From Notamacropus eugenii (taxonomy: Eukaryota > Chordata > Mammalia > Diprotodontia > Macropodidae): 64,000 nucleotides of DNA. Made by a program: the position numbers and the translations under genes. Of this stretch, positions 39,201 to 54,200 are shown in pieces; position 1 is the first letter of the stretch, and each line of letters opens with the position of its first letter. Location: the NCBI RefSeq assembly GCF_028372415.1, contig NC_092876.1:56659256-56723255 (forward strand), given 5' to 3'. Under the pieces are notes generated by a model. That model searched no databases. It saw only the letters and a program-made list of their open reading frames with translations, and was not told where the DNA came from.

Positions 39201-42200
39201 AAAAAAGACACAGTCACTGCCCTCCAGGAGTTTACGTTCTTCCAGATCCAACGAGTTGTTGAATGAAGGCCACCAAGGTACCACAGAATGCAAGGAAGCA
39301 GGAGCTTCACAAATTACAACCTTGTGACCCTGAGAAAGACAGTCCTTCCAAGACACCAAATTACTCACAATTCTAAGCCTAGCAACAGGTTTGAATTTCT
39401 TCATTTCTTGGCTCCTGGGATTCCAAAAATACAGGAGTACTGAAGCAGGTCTTGGGCAGGGTCTGTCACCTTGCTGTGCTAGCTCATGCTTCCTGTCTCA
39501 TTGATCTAGGTGCAAGCAGTGATTAAAAGCCAGGCACCAACAATCAATTTTCTGGCTCCATCAGGAAGGATTTGCATGTATTCAGGGAAGTCTATGATCA
39601 TATAAGTCTATACCTACAACCTCACCTTCATCCCCCATCAGCAGGAGATACCACACAAATCTATTTCATTCAGGCACAGACCCAGGACCAATCACTGAAA
39701 GGAATGGAGTCCATCCTGCAGAGCCACAACAACCCATTCATTCTAGAATCATCTGCACCAGCCTTGATACTAGCAGAGAGGGGAAATGGAAGACATGGTC
39801 TCAAAGTCAAGATGCCTTCGCTAGTAGGGATGCTCTTCCCATTCAGATTCATTTTAAAAGTCATTAGAGCTGACCTTAAACACTATCTCAGCGAACTCCC
39901 TCACATTAACAGAGGAAGGAACTGAGGCCCAGAGACAAGTCATTTGCCCTAAAGTTCAAGATCAACAATTTCCAGACCAAGGCTGAACAGTGAGTCTTGT
40001 AATGAAAAGAAAGCCAATGTCAGTGTGACTTTTTTCTTTTCTAGAATGTGCCTGACCCAAGTCTGAGGCCAACACAACACACAAAACCAAGGGGGCAAAG
40101 GGTGCTCTATTTGAACAGGATCTGCCAAGTCAAACAGTTTCACAGGTGGCAGGTTGGCTGTTCATTGACTTGCTGGAGCATCCTTCTGCCTAGCAGAGCT
40201 ATGAATATAAACTAGTGGAATTCAATCAGCTGGTGTGAGAGAATTTCTCCCTGCCTGGCCTCCTGAGGAACCCTCATAAAAAAGGGTCAGAGGCACATTA
40301 GCTGTCTAGCAGCAGAGCCAGGCTCTTCGAGGTCAGTGTGGACCTGAATTGTGAATTCTCCTGGCCTCCCAATTTATAGGGCCGGATACTAATCATGGAG
40401 ATGCAGCATGAATCATCGTGTTATCTTGTAAATTAACAAGGCATACACAGTAGCTGATCTGACAAGATACATGGTGACACACACCCAAGGTCAGATGGTG
40501 GTGGGGAGGGCCTTCACTGATAACGGGTGGGCCTCCCCGATGAAAAAAAACAAAACTGCAACAGGAGGCAGGGAAACAAATTGCTTTCTTTATATAAGGA
40601 GACAACTCGTGGTAGAGGAAACAGTTATCAGGCGTTGGTGGAGTCAGGCGACCCAGCCTTGGGGGCCTTCATTCAGATTAGGAGCCAGGGTGACCAGGTA
40701 GGAGTCACAGTGAGCAGCTCCTTCAGTTTACACATGACAGAGGCCCAATGACTTGCCTAGAGTCACACAGATAACAAGCCTTCTTCCCACTGCTCCAGGC
40801 CACCCTCCAATTGAGCCTCAGTTTCCTCCTCCAGAAAGTGGGCACAATGTCTCCACTACCTACCTTCCCTCAGGATTTCTGTGCAAAAAAAAAAAAAAAA
40901 AGCATTTATGTAGCTGCTCCTTAGCACAGATGGGAGATGCTACTCCCTTTTTTCCTCATCTCATTTTCCAGCAGAGTGGGGATCCCCTTGGAACCTAATT
41001 CCAGACCATCCAGAGAAACGTTTAGGGGAAAACTCAACCTTAACAAGATGGTGCATTGCAAAAAAAAGGAGGACTCGGTCTCCAACCCCTTAGAGCCAGT
41101 GTGAGCCAAAGGCTTGGTAAAGGGACACTGTGGACGGTATTTGCCACCAATGTCTCCAGTTTTGGGGTGGGACTAAAGCCTTGGCTTGTTATAAAGATTC
41201 CATCTTCACTAGGAGAAAGGTAGCCCTGGCCCCTTCATTCTGCTAATGACCCCTAGTCTCCCTCTTTACACCTTTCTGACCCTTTTCAGGTCAAAGTTGA
41301 CTGTTCTTCAACTCCTTATGTAGTCCTGTTGGGGAGTGGTGATGTGCAAATATTTGCCCACTGGGAGAAAGCAATGTTGGAAAGTACTCTGGGATCTTTC
41401 CAAGTGAAAGCACGTTATCAAACTATGGAAGGGAGCCAAGTGGGCTTTTTTCTTGAAGGACTGGTAACCCAGCTGGTGTCCTCGAGAGGAATAATACCCA
41501 TTTTCTGGAAGTGACTAGGGGGTGGGGAAGAGAAAAGGGGGGGAGAAAGGTGCCCTCTGAGGCCTTCCTTTCACCGTTCATGCATTCTAGCAAGTTCTAC
41601 CAGAAAGTCAGCACCCTCCAAAATGAGTACGTTTTGAAGTCTAACTTTGGAATCTCTGGAGTACAATGTCATAGGACTATTCATTACCTCCCTTTTTATT
41701 AAAATAAACATCCCACAGGTAGAGAGGCCCATCTCGTTTCTGTTCATAAAGGAAGGGGGAACCAAGGAGAGAGATTTGTTGTTCGTTTTTTTAGACAAGC
41801 TTTGTTTCTCCTACCTTGCTGTTTAGGCACTTCCTTCCGACCAATGAGGTCCCAGTTAGTCGCCCCAAAAATCAAAAGCTGCCCTCTGCACTTAGAGCCT
41901 TCAAGTTTCTACAAAGGAGGGGGAGGAGAAAGGAGAAATGCATCACCATTTAATGCCATCTTTGTGGGCAGACTTCCCAAGCGCTGCAGGACTCTCCAGC
42001 AGACAGCAGGAAGCAAAAAGAATAATGCCTCGTTAGTCACCGACACCCAGCTGGCCTGCTTCTCAGGCCTCGCTCGAGTGGCCCTCAGCAATCACACAAC
42101 CTAATCTCCCGCGCTTTAATGCATGTAATCCCATTCCTGCACACAGCACCTTACTTGTTATGCCCAGGGCTCATTTTTTATCCTTCTGATTTCTTATTTA

Positions 42201-45200
42201 AATATGTATTTTGCAAAACACATTAAAAAAAATACACACAAAAAACCCCACCAAATTACATCCCCTCCCTCCCACCCTGCAAAATGAATTAACACAGGTA
42301 TATTTGACAGATTCCTATAGAGAGACTATTAAAACTGGCTTGTCCTCAGGGCCAAATCTACATTTTTCTATCAGCAAGCACAGACCTCCATACAGATTTC
42401 CAGGGTTGGGACTGGGCTTCCCTTCTGCATAGTCATTAAACCTGACTAGCCTCTCCTCACTATTTCACGAGCCAAGAATCTCTCACTAGGGAAAAGGGGG
42501 AGTGGGAGGGAAGACAGAGACCCCCACACATCCTCTAAAACCTCTTAACAGCTTTTCTCAACTCCTAAATCTTCAAGGAAAAGAGTGTGAACTCAAGAGA
42601 GGGAGTAAGACCAGGAGGTCTAGGATGGGGCTCCCTTCCAAGCCATTGTCATTCATTTTACTCTTCCATTAGTCCAAAGGAATCAGTGATAAGTGAAATG
42701 AGGGGATTCCCTAGGGCCCAGAATTGAGGGAGAAACTGGCATTTCGAGCTGGTTTATTTCAGTACTCATTTGGACCCACTCTACCACTAGTGTCATTCAT
42801 ATGATTTGGAGCCAGATTCTGACATCCTATTTTAGTATCTCTAGATGAAAAAGTCAATCGGCCTCTCTGGGACTCAGTTTCCTCCTCTGTAAATCAAACA
42901 GGTTGGAATAAATGACCTTAAAGATCCTTTCCAACTCTAGATTCAGGATCATAAAATCTCTTGCCGAACAATCTGTTCATGCTGTGAAATCATTAAGACC
43001 AACAATACTGGGGCGAAAGCAGAGAACATCACGCACCACGTCAGACTTGGCTTGTGTGTTACTTTACCTACTTGTTGTCTGGTTTTGTTTAAATTTCCTC
43101 CTCCTCCTTCCACAGGGCAGTTCTCTAGAAGGAGAAGGGAAATATGGGGGAAGATAGAGATGATACCTAAGTAAAAAAGAAAACTTGTCTGTTCATTCCA
43201 ACTGTGGAATGGAAAGGAATGGAAACTAGTTTCATCTTTAATAATGCAGGCACCTCTCTTGCCTTGTGAGGCCCTGGGGAGGAAAACATTCCGTAAACAC
43301 TAGAGTGCAAGAAGATGAAGTTATAATAGTTATCATTACTCACCAACATGGATAGAAAAGGCAGCAGGAATGCATCCACGGGAAAAAAGTGGCATCGCTT
43401 TATTTAAAGAAACCATTTCTTGGAAGTTCAAAGGGGGAAAAACATTTTTGGGCACAGACTTGGGATTTCATTGGTGTAAGAAAATTCCAACAAGGAAACT
43501 CAACATCAATAGAATTATGTGTCCACACCTTCAGGACACTGTCAGGAACACTGGAAGCCGATGCAACTTGTCCAGCATGTCTTGAACACAGTTCTCCTCA
43601 ACTCTGAGACTGGTTCTCTTTCTTTATCCACTATGCCTTCCCTCCCTTTTTTAAAAAATGTATCCCTTTTAATCTCTATACAGCAAATGCCAACTTAGAA
43701 TGGTTTGACAATCCAGTTAATTATTAACTGACATTTCTATAGATTTGTTTACAAAGTGCTTTCAGTTCAATTAGAAGTAACAGAGAATAGAAATTCGTAG
43801 AAAGGACCAACTTCCCCAATTCTGCAGGAGGAAAAGGAGGTTCATCCAGTCATTCACAACTCCACTTTACAGATGAAGAAACTAAGAAAGGTTACTGACC
43901 TGCCATCGTCTATATAGCTCGGAAGTGTTGGAACTCAGACTCAAATCCCAATTCTGTATCTAATGTCCCTTTCCACTATACCACACTGCTCCCTGTCCAG
44001 GACGGTTTAAAAGCACATTTTCAAAGTAAATGGATCCCATTTCCTTGATAACTTGACAACCCAAATCTGACATTAGCAGGTTCTCCCAGTGGTATGGCCT
44101 CTGACCCATCCTCTGGCTGGAGTCTAAACACAGGCATGAGACAATAAGTCCATTACCACACAGGCCTGCTTCATAAATGGCAGGGGGTTTGGGAACAGCA
44201 CAAGCATCAGCCAGAAGGGGACCTTACTACCCTTAAATTATTTAGAGCTAGACCTCACTCAGAGATACAAGAACCCTGACTGCACCCAAGGCTCCAATTA
44301 CTTGACTTTGAGCCCAGTTTCTCCTGGTTACCTGCCCTCCTTTGGCTAAAATGGTGGGCCTTGGAGTAGGAGCGAGTAAAGATATTGTGAACTGGAGTAC
44401 AGAGAGGATGCTGAACCTGTTTATGCCAAGATCAACTTTTCTATCTTGAGAAACGGGAAGGAAACAACCCAGGGATGGTGAAAGACTCTTCAGGCTGTCT
44501 TAGTTGGACAACGTATAATCAAGCAAACATTTTTTAAGTACCACTACGTGCTAAAGATACAAGCACAGACATGAAAGTCCTCCCTGCCTTCAAGGAACCT
44601 CCAATCTAGGGACTAATAATAGATCAGGGCAGGGAGGAGTCTAGAAGATGAATAGAGAAAGGTCTCATGCAGAACAAAGGTTCCTTAACCTGGGACCCCA
44701 AACCCCTGGAGGATTCAAGGGATCTTGGTACTTAGATGGGAGAAAAATGACATCTTTAATTCAAAATAATTGGTTTCCTTTAGAATCCTGTGTATTTTAT
44801 TTTATGTATTTCAAAATACTCTGAGAAGGCTTCTAGGTTTCATCAGACTGCCCCCCAAAAGTTAAGAATCTGACACAGGAGTCTTAAAGTAAATTAGGGC
44901 CTCCAAAGGCCCAAGGTAAGGACAGCATGCACTTCAAGCTTAGGGGACAGCCCTTGCAATGGCCAAGACACTGGAGGCTCTGGACAAGAGGGAGAACATT
45001 AACTCCTTAGCGGAGATGAGTGGAGAGTCAGACCATAGAAAGTACATTCAGATGGTGATGACCACAGGCCAGACATCAATTGAGTTGGGCAGAAGCACAG
45101 GGGGCAGGCAGACACTTCAAAGATGCACCTCCTATAAGTCACCCCTCATCACAACATACACCACAAGACACATCGCTTTACCAAGAATGAAATAAATCCT

Positions 45201-48200
45201 TTCCTGTAATAAATGCTCAATAAGCACCCATTTGTGGCCAGGACACTCACTGCACCAACCAGATCTTTGGGAGAGAAAGTTTGAATGGGAAAAATCATCT
45301 CAAAGCTCCCAGTCATCGAAGAGCTTGTCACTGCCTTAAAAGACTTGAAGACCTCCTCTAGAATAATGTTTGAAAGTCAGACAAAGCCTACTGTGTGTCA
45401 GGCACTGGGCTAAGCCCTTTACAAGCATTATCTCAATTGATTGTCACAACAACCTTGGCAAATTGGTGCTCTTTTTATCCCCATCTTACAGATGAGGAAA
45501 CTGAGGCAAGAAGATTACAGTGATTAGCCCAGGGTCACACTGCTATTATCTGAGGCAGGATTTGAATTCGGGCCATGCTGACTCTGGTCAGTGGGCTGAG
45601 GCTTCACAGCCTGCCACAACACATGCTGGTGTCTCTGCCAGGATGGCAGGGGACTTCCCCGCCTGTCCCTCGTGATTTCTCGAGGCTAGGTGGGAGGTAC
45701 CAAAATGGGTATTACTGGTAGCCTGAGCATCCCTTGATGGATCAGCCCATTACCTGGGTTATGGCCTTAAGCATCAATACTAAAATATGAATTATGGAAA
45801 GAAGTACATTTCACCTCATTCCTCATTAGTTTAAGTGGTCTAATGACTCTAAGGAGTTAATTATCGACCTGCTGACAATAGCCCAAGACTTTCAGACTTA
45901 AGAAAGACTGATAAGCTTCCAGGATGCAGAGACTGAATCTGTTCAGCCTCTGGATCCATCCCCAGCAACTGGGCACACAGAAGGTGCTTTAAAAATGACT
46001 TGATTGGCTAGAGTATTTCACATTTGCATTCTCTACATCCATAACTGCTATATGAATTTGCCTTCTTAAACTATTTCTTTCTATATATATATATTTTTTT
46101 CACCCTTTTCCAAATAAGAAACTGACCACCTTTAACTGCACACCACGTCCATCAGCTTATTCATTAGAGCCCTAAAATAGTCATCTCATATGGAACAGCT
46201 ATCACAGATGAGTGTACGCCTCCCACAAGATGAATGTGGAGAGAATATCAGGATGCTAAAAGCAGGGCTGGGAGGGGGAAGGGGGAATAGATGGTATTTG
46301 ACCCTTAGATATTTAATTCGGGTTTCACTGATGGGGTATACTGATTGTTTACTGGACAATGGTGGATTCTGTAATACTGTTCAGTCAAAGGCCACAGGAT
46401 AACTTAAAAAAAACCCCAGCAACCCCAAAACACTAAGTGAATTTCATTTCATCTTGCTGTCTCCCAACACCCTGGTCATATAACCTGGGCTGAGATGGAC
46501 AGCAATAGCAAAAAAAAAAAAAAACCAAAAAAACCCCCAAATCAACAAAATGGGATTTCCGATATAAAGGGACCTGTAAAATATTACACCAGTCCAAGAA
46601 GCATGTTAGAGAGTCAACCTTTTAGCATACATTCATTCAGAAGCCTTTCTCTCTCCTAGGAGGAGGCAAGGCTGTTCAGAAAAATGCCTTCTACAATAAA
46701 TTCCCTAATGGGCTATACACTAAAACAGGCTGCAAGCCCAGTTCTCTGAGATATTTATCTGCTCCTTTCTGATTGGACAGATTTGTCTCGGGGTTCACTA
46801 AACCTTCAGCAACCCTATCCTGGAGAAATTATACTGTATTCACCTTAGAGCTGGTGTACAGTCAAGGATACTTTGTTTAGTCTACTTAGAGGGAAGGTTA
46901 CCTACCTTAGGAAGGTCCCTACTAATTCTGATTGAATCAAAATGCCACAATTAACCACAATAAGGTAGTCTGTTTGTCTGGCAGAGATGCTCGGGTACTT
47001 AGGGCAAGAATGATTTTCTCTGTTTAAAATTATATATGGCTAGTGCAGATCAGACCCATAAAAATTGACATCCCATGCTTTCAAGGCAGCATGGTAGGAG
47101 CAGAGAGAGATGGGATAGGGGTCAGAAGCACCACACTGCAGACTGGCCTTCTGCTTGCTCAGCTACTAAGTGACAGGCCTGGCCCAACTCTGACCGTCTA
47201 GGTTTTAAGGCCTGAACCGATATTTATGAACCTGAAACAAAACCATTTTGCAAGGGCTAAAAGCTACTGGTTCTGCTTTCAAAAGACAAATAGTTAAGGC
47301 TGTGTAAACTGCAGACAACACTAGTTGCCTACAAAAATCATAGTTATCTGAGCATACCATTCATACATGATTTTGTACCACCCCAAACCATACAGCAGGT
47401 ACTGTAGGGTTCTGAAAGTAGGGAGGAGAGGATGGAAAAGGGGGAGAGGGAAAGAAAGAAGAAAAGAGAGAAAAGAAGAAAGGAAGAGTGAAAAAGAGAG
47501 AACAAAAAACTAAAACAAAAAAGGGAGCGAGAGAGGGGAGCAGGAAGAAAGGAATAAGGAGGGAGAGAGGGAGTTACCTATTTGTGCGACACCTAACCTG
47601 GAGATTCTCCTGCTGCGGCTAAAGACAGTAGTTCGGTCTGGTGGGAGGGGCACCTGGGCTCAAGTCCCACCTCTTAGGATTATGACCTGTTTGATGGAGC
47701 ATATCCTATCTCCTCCACAGGCCTCAGTTTCCTCATCTGTGGGATAAAGTCTTGGCTTCCATGGGCTCTGAGGTCCCTTTCAGCTTTTCCTCTAGGATTC
47801 TATAATAAAATACCAACAGTAACATTCGCCTAGCATATCAGGGTTCATAGCAGCATTCTTTGTGAGAATGCTGAGCATAAAACATATCCCATGATTGGAG
47901 AACAAGCTGATCAAACAATGGTGAGTCAGTATAACAGAGTGTTACTGGATATTAAGGAAGGCCAAAGCATGACAAATTCAGAGAATATAACGGAAGGCCT
48001 GCATGAAGCTACAGAACAAAGAAGAGACTTTAGGTGCTGCACTAAGCAAAGGAGGACAAGTGAGACTCAGGTCACAGGCATTTCCTCCTTTCTGTTAAGG
48101 ACTGATAATCAGTACTTCAGGAAAGTACGTCAGTGGGGGATAGGGAAGGAGAGCATTGGTTCAGCATATCAACACGAGTATTAATGATTTTCATAATTCC

Positions 48201-51200
48201 CTTCCCTTCCAAATGATTCCACTTCCATAATGCAGCTAGTGGCTACTGCACTGGCCCTGTAGCCAGGAAGACTCAAGTCTGAATCTAGGCCCAAACACTG
48301 ACTGGTTGTGTGATCCTGGCCAAGTCACTTCTCTGGCTTGCTTCAGTTTTCTTAGCTGCAGGATGAGGATGATCTCAGCACCTACTTAAGGCAGGGTTGC
48401 TGAGGATCAAATGACTCAGTATCTGGAAAGTGCTTAGGACGGTACTGGCACATAGTAGGTGCCATACAAATGCTAACTATTATTGTTAATAACTATGATG
48501 ATACCAACGTCCAGGGGAAAGCAGCCATGAGAAGGCTCAGGATCTGCTTGAGAGATTTAGAATGCTTCTTCTACTCTGCCACATGAACTATCTTACCATT
48601 GACTTATTTGCTCAAATTTTTTTTTAAATCTTCTTGATAAATGATACTTCAACATATCTGAGGCACCGCCAGCATACTACCAACTGAATAATTCTCCACA
48701 GTTCACAACGGTTAAGATTCCAGATTTACAGTCAGAAGAGAATTTAAAGGTCACCTAGCCACTCCACCACTCCCAATTTGTCAAAACTGCCCACAATCCC
48801 AAGCTCAATGGTTGTAAAGTTGGGACATTAGAACTCAAGTCTTCCTCAGCTAACTTTTTTGTACCATGTCCATGAAGAGCAACCACAGGGCAAATACTGT
48901 GGATTTCCTAACAGGAGAGGCCCCCGCAAAAGGAGAAATAACTGACAATAATGTATGTGTAGGGTGAGGTTGTACGAAAACAAAATTGATACTCAGTTGC
49001 CTGGTACATATTGCTGAAGGGGTGGAGGAAACATAGAGGCAGTGTGGGTTAGTGGACAGAGAGCCGGCCATGAAGACGAGAACCCGAGTTCTAGTTCCAC
49101 CTTTGACACAGCAGCCACAAGGCTCTGTGGGGGAGACAAGTGAAATTCTAAGCACTCTGGGTAACCAAGACTAGATGGTGCCAAAAAAAAAAAAAAAGGA
49201 AGGAGGAGAAACATGCCCAACTCCTTCTACCCTGGTAAAGAGAGCTTCCCCCATCAAACCAATGCTATCATCACCAGGCTAGTCCCTATCCCAGGCCAAA
49301 GGAAACAGAGGCAGCAGCAGCAGCCTGTGGGACCCCTGGAGGGCAGCAGCCCAAGGACCAGACTATGGACTGATGGGGACTCAAGGGAAGACCATGACTA
49401 ACCTGATAATCATGGCACAAGCTACATTACTCCCATTTTACAGAGGAAGAAAATGAGGTTCAGAGAGGTTAAGATGAAGCCATGAGGATCTACAGACTCC
49501 CTCCTGCCTTTAGAATAAACCACCAATCCCCCAGAGATCCAAGCCTGCCACAATCTGGCTCCCCCTCCTTCACTGCATGGGTCTATCACCCTGGCAGTGC
49601 CCCATACGCAGCCATCAGGGCATCACAGATTCAGGGCTGGAAAGCTTTCCTAGGTCATCCCCAACACTGACTTTACAGTTGCGGAAACTGAAGCTGAGAG
49701 GGAAGGGACTTGTCCAAAGTGGCCAGCTGAAGATTTCAACCTAGGTCATGAGACTCCAAGCCCAACACTCTTCCACTGCCCCACAATGCCCTTTCCAGGC
49801 CTCACATTCCTCCCATGCACTCCTCCCCTCCCTCCTCACATGTGAGGCTTAGAATTTTCCCTTCCAAAGTTCACCTTACATGTTGCCTTCCCTATCAAGC
49901 CTATCTATCCCGAAGCCCCAGCTTCCCTCAAGAAGGCTATGCACACATTTCATATTTACTAATCTGTATTGTTTCCCACTAATCTCGTGAAGATTCCATG
50001 TTAATCTTCCCAACACAAGAAAGCCCCAAAGGGCTATCAGTTGTGTGTCTGCTCCCAGAGTTTAGATCAGCAATGTTTCTGTATCCCCAGAATCTAACTC
50101 TGTGCTTAGCATATATAACACACACTTAATAAAATGAAGGAAATTGCTTTGCCCCTAATTACACACATCCATTACCTGTCAGCCATAGGGACATAACAAG
50201 ACAAGCAAACTTTTTTACAGTTCTTTCAAGTTTGCAAAACCCTTTACCTATGACTCTAATTCTGAGTAGACAGCAGAGGATATTTCAGCAGGGCCACCAG
50301 GGAAAACAGATAGTGTGGGTTAATGGATAGAGAGCTGCCCACCAAGCCACCCTGCTCCAAAGATCCCGCACCCAAGTTCAGTTAAACAGCAATGTTTTCT
50401 GGAGTTGGCCCCTCCTCCCTTTTTCTGAACCTCCGAGCTCAAAAAAACCCTTTTGGAACTGCTCCTCCAAGGGAATCCTCATGACAGTAGAATTTGGACA
50501 ATTTAATCTCACTTGATGGGAAGGCTTGGGTTCTTGCAAACTGTCAAAAGATAAGATCAGGCAGTTTTTAAAGGAAGAATCCATGTTCTAGACAGCCCCA
50601 TGAATAGCTGCTCCAAATCACTAATTATTAGAGGAATGCAGATTACAGCCATGGGGAGGTTGTACCTCACACCCAAATTGGCAAAGATGACTTAATTAAT
50701 TAATTAGCTTTTCTTGCATTCACAAGTCTGGGCTGTCAAGTTAGCACTTTTTTCTAGAAAACAGCCATTGGTCAAAGGAATAATAAGGACAGCTCCACTG
50801 ACATAAAGGAACATAAATAATAATGACAGCTCTAATTCTTAACAGTTCATTATTGGTTCAACAAGGAGCCTTCCACTGTAGATGAACCATCAAGGGTGAG
50901 AAAATTCATAAGACACCGGGATCTCTGTCCCAACTTGGAAGACCCTCTGGGTCAAGTAAATTCTACTCGGTCTAAGAATAATGTGTTTTTCACCTCTCCT
51001 CATTTCCCAGCAGGCTGCACTTCTTTGGGACTTCTGCTTTTTCACATGCCCAGGAATCTCATCATTGTGAAATCTTGTCACTCTGCAAGATCCCATCAAG
51101 CCTGGTTCTCACACTGCCCTCTCTGGCTCTCTGACTGAAGGGTGAGAGAGTGAAGAACCCGAAGCCTCCATATAAGGAGGAATCTCAGGACAGACATCCT

Positions 51201-54200
51201 CACTTCCCACCTTGCTCAACTACTCTTGGACTTCCCCTCTTATAGAGTACTCCCCTCCCCCCATTTCTCCCTTAGTTTCCTTCTGTATATTATCTTCTCC
51301 ATTAGATTCCTTGAGGCAGGGCCTGGCTTTTTTCACATCTGTTTCTCCAGAGAAAAAATATGACTACTATTGATTTGCCTTCTTAAGGGCAAATACCTTC
51401 AAAAAACTTTTCTAAAGGTTGCCTAATTTGAAAAGACACTATGTAAATTGTATTTCCTTCCCTTTGTGCCAGAAAAATTTTAAACACTTTGTCAATACAG
51501 GTACATATGCTAAGTAGGTGATACTTTGAAATGTAAAACCTAGGTCAAATGCTCACTTATACACAGCAGGGAGGGGAAAAGCATTTGGTGAGTGCCTAGG
51601 CTGTGACCGGCACTATGCCCATCACCTTAGAGTTATTATTTCATTTGATCCTCCCAACAATGCTGGGAAGTAGGTGCTGTTACTGTCTTCATTTTACAGA
51701 TGAGGAAACTGAGGTCAGGAGTTCAGTGAATTTCAGGATCACAGAGCTAATCCGAGGCAAAATTTGTACTTAAGACTCAGGACCCAGTAATTTATCCATC
51801 AAACCATCTAACTATTTTGCTTAAAAACAAACTAACAAAACACATCTGATTTTTATTATGCAATGGAGCTTCTTCACCAAATATAGTGTTTGTCGAGGAG
51901 TTACTTCCCAGAGATGTATCAAGATTAGTCAAATCAGGTCAAGTAAGATAACTCCGGTAAACCTTTCATGCCTAAACCCAAACTGTGGTTCAGATTGGGA
52001 CTCCTCAACCGAATAAACCCATTGCTCTAACAGGCTCCCTGGAATAGAATGGACCAGGGGAGAGCAGCCGAGTTTCATTTTGCCCTTTGGAAATTATTCC
52101 TGCGAACATGAACACAGGAAGGGGTTGGGGTCCAGACCACTCTACTCTGGCCCGGCTCTCCATGCAGATGAAAACTGAACTGAGAATTAGGAATTTAGTG
52201 TTTGCTGGGCAAGCATCTGAATTACCCGATTTCCCTAATAAACTCTGAAGATTAAGTGGAACAGCCAATTAAATCCCCAAAACAAACACCAAGCAATGGG
52301 TGTGGATCACCTGACTCTCCCTGGTCCGGTCAACCTCAACCCCACGCTCTGATCACTGGCAGGGGAGCATCCTGAATGAGACAGCGCCCTCAGAACAGAC
52401 GTGGACCCTCAGGAAAGAGGGCCAGGAAGTCAGGCTCAAGAAAAGGAAAATCACTCGCCCAAGGTCCCCCTGCTAGGGGGTGCAGGGCCCTCAGGTCTCC
52501 TCTCCACCAGGGACTTCCAGCCTTCTTTCAGAGAGGTCATTTAGTGGCTCCTTCCACAGATGAAACACAGGCTGGTCATTAAGGCTTTAGTGGAAATCCG
52601 CAGGCCCCTCAAAATACTTGGGAGCCTGCGGGGAATCAGGAAATAAAATCATGGTCCCAGTACTCCCCTTTCTCTGGGCTGCCACTCAGCTAGCAAGGAC
52701 CGCTCTGAACCTCCGTGGTCTCTTCCGTAAAACAGGCATTAAAACGCTTTCACCATCCACCCCAAAGGGGTGTTATAAGGGAAGCGCCTGCCCCTCCAAG
52801 CAGAAGCCCCTAAACTCAGGGATGATCCAAGGGCCCGGCAGGGACCTTGTGGCTCTGCCCCGTACCTGGGCCAGCAGTGACGGGGCAGCCCCTGGAGACT
52901 CGGAGGGGAGGAAACTAACGAGCCCAGGAAACTGACAAGCTGCTGACAAAGGAGACAAAGCGGGGCCAGGAAGCCCTGGTCCTGGTCTGGCCGGGGAAAG
53001 GGGGAGTGCGGAACGCTAGCGAACTACCAAAACCTACACGCGCAGGAGTCGCCCGATTAAGCATCCATTAGCAACTAATAACGAGAGCTTTATTATTCAT
53101 CCTTCCCAAGGGGGGCTGCGGCGTCCCCAGAGTCGCTTCTACAAAGTGGCCGGGGGCACAGGCCCCCCGGGATCGGCGCCCGCCCGCCCCACCTCCCACG
53201 CTGGTGCGAGGACAAACCAGGAAACAAAGCTCAGAACACCTCACCGCCGGGCGCCCCCGCCTCCCCCAACTTTCGAGGCAGCACGCCCTACTGGGCATGC
53301 GTCCTCTGGGCTCAGCACCTCCCCTCCCCAAGCAGGGCTTCCCCCAGCTTCCAGGACGACGGGAATGGGGCGGGAGAGAGCATGCGCAGCAGCTCTCCTC
53401 GCCGGCCCCTCCCCTTCGTCGAGCGCCGGAGTCGAGGCGGCGGGAACCTCAAAGCCCCGGCAAAATCGCCGCTCCCTGCAGAGCCTTCGCGGGCGGGCGG
53501 CCGGCCCCGCCTCTCCCTCCCCTTCCTCTCCCCTCCCCCACCCCGCCATGACGAACCCGCCGCGTGCAGGGGGAGGGAGTCGGGGAGGCTTCTTTCCCCC
53601 CCAGCTTCCCGCCCGGAGGCGCCGCCTGCTTCTCCCTCCCCCTTCATAACCGAACTTAAAAACTCTCGATTCCCCGAAGGGGGGGGAGGGGAGGAGGCAG
53701 CGCCAGCGGCCGGCGGGGGCGGGGCCGTGACCCCCCTCGCTCCCCGCTCCGTTCCCCCTCCCCCCGGACCCCCGCGTACGCGGGCTTCAACCCCCTCCCC
53801 CGGCCTACGGGGGGGGAGAGAGCCCGGTCCCGCGCCCACCCTCCCGGCCCGGCCCGCACTCACGATCCGCTCCTTGGTGTGCTCCGGCTCCGTGATGACG
53901 ACGGCCTGTCCCGCCCCCGCCTTGCCCGGCGGCGCCGGCTTGGCCGCCCGCTTGGCCCCGGGGCCGAGGCCGCCGCCGTCCAGCTCGGCCAGGCCGTCCT
54001 CGTCGCCGCTGCTGCCGCCGCCGCTGGAGCTGCCGCGCTCGGGCCGCTCCCGCTTCCTGCCCGCGGCCGCGCCGCCCCGCGCCTTCCTCGGGGGGCCGCC
54101 CCGGGCCCCCGCCGCGCCCGCCGCCGTCCCGTTGCCCGAGCTCTGCTGCTCCCAGGCCGCCGCCGCCTTGGCCCCGGCTCCGAGCCCGGCGCCGAGCTTC

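Larger units (their letters stand above)
41909..53863 (-). other. RCC2: RCC2 intron 1 (between coding exons 1 and 2)
   Basis: The longest intron, 11,955 bp. Contains MIR/SINE copies (42785-42960 +, 43725-43990 -, 45375-45612 -, 47600-47810 +, 48230-48490 +, 48720-48850 -, 51580-51815 -), hAT-like 44689-44870, a purine tract 47413-47573, LINE-1 ORF2-end remnants (about 47845-48075 and 50605-50695), and L2 3'-end remnants (about 49480-49620, 49790-50150). The last ~750 bp belong to the CpG island. Confidence 0.8.
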
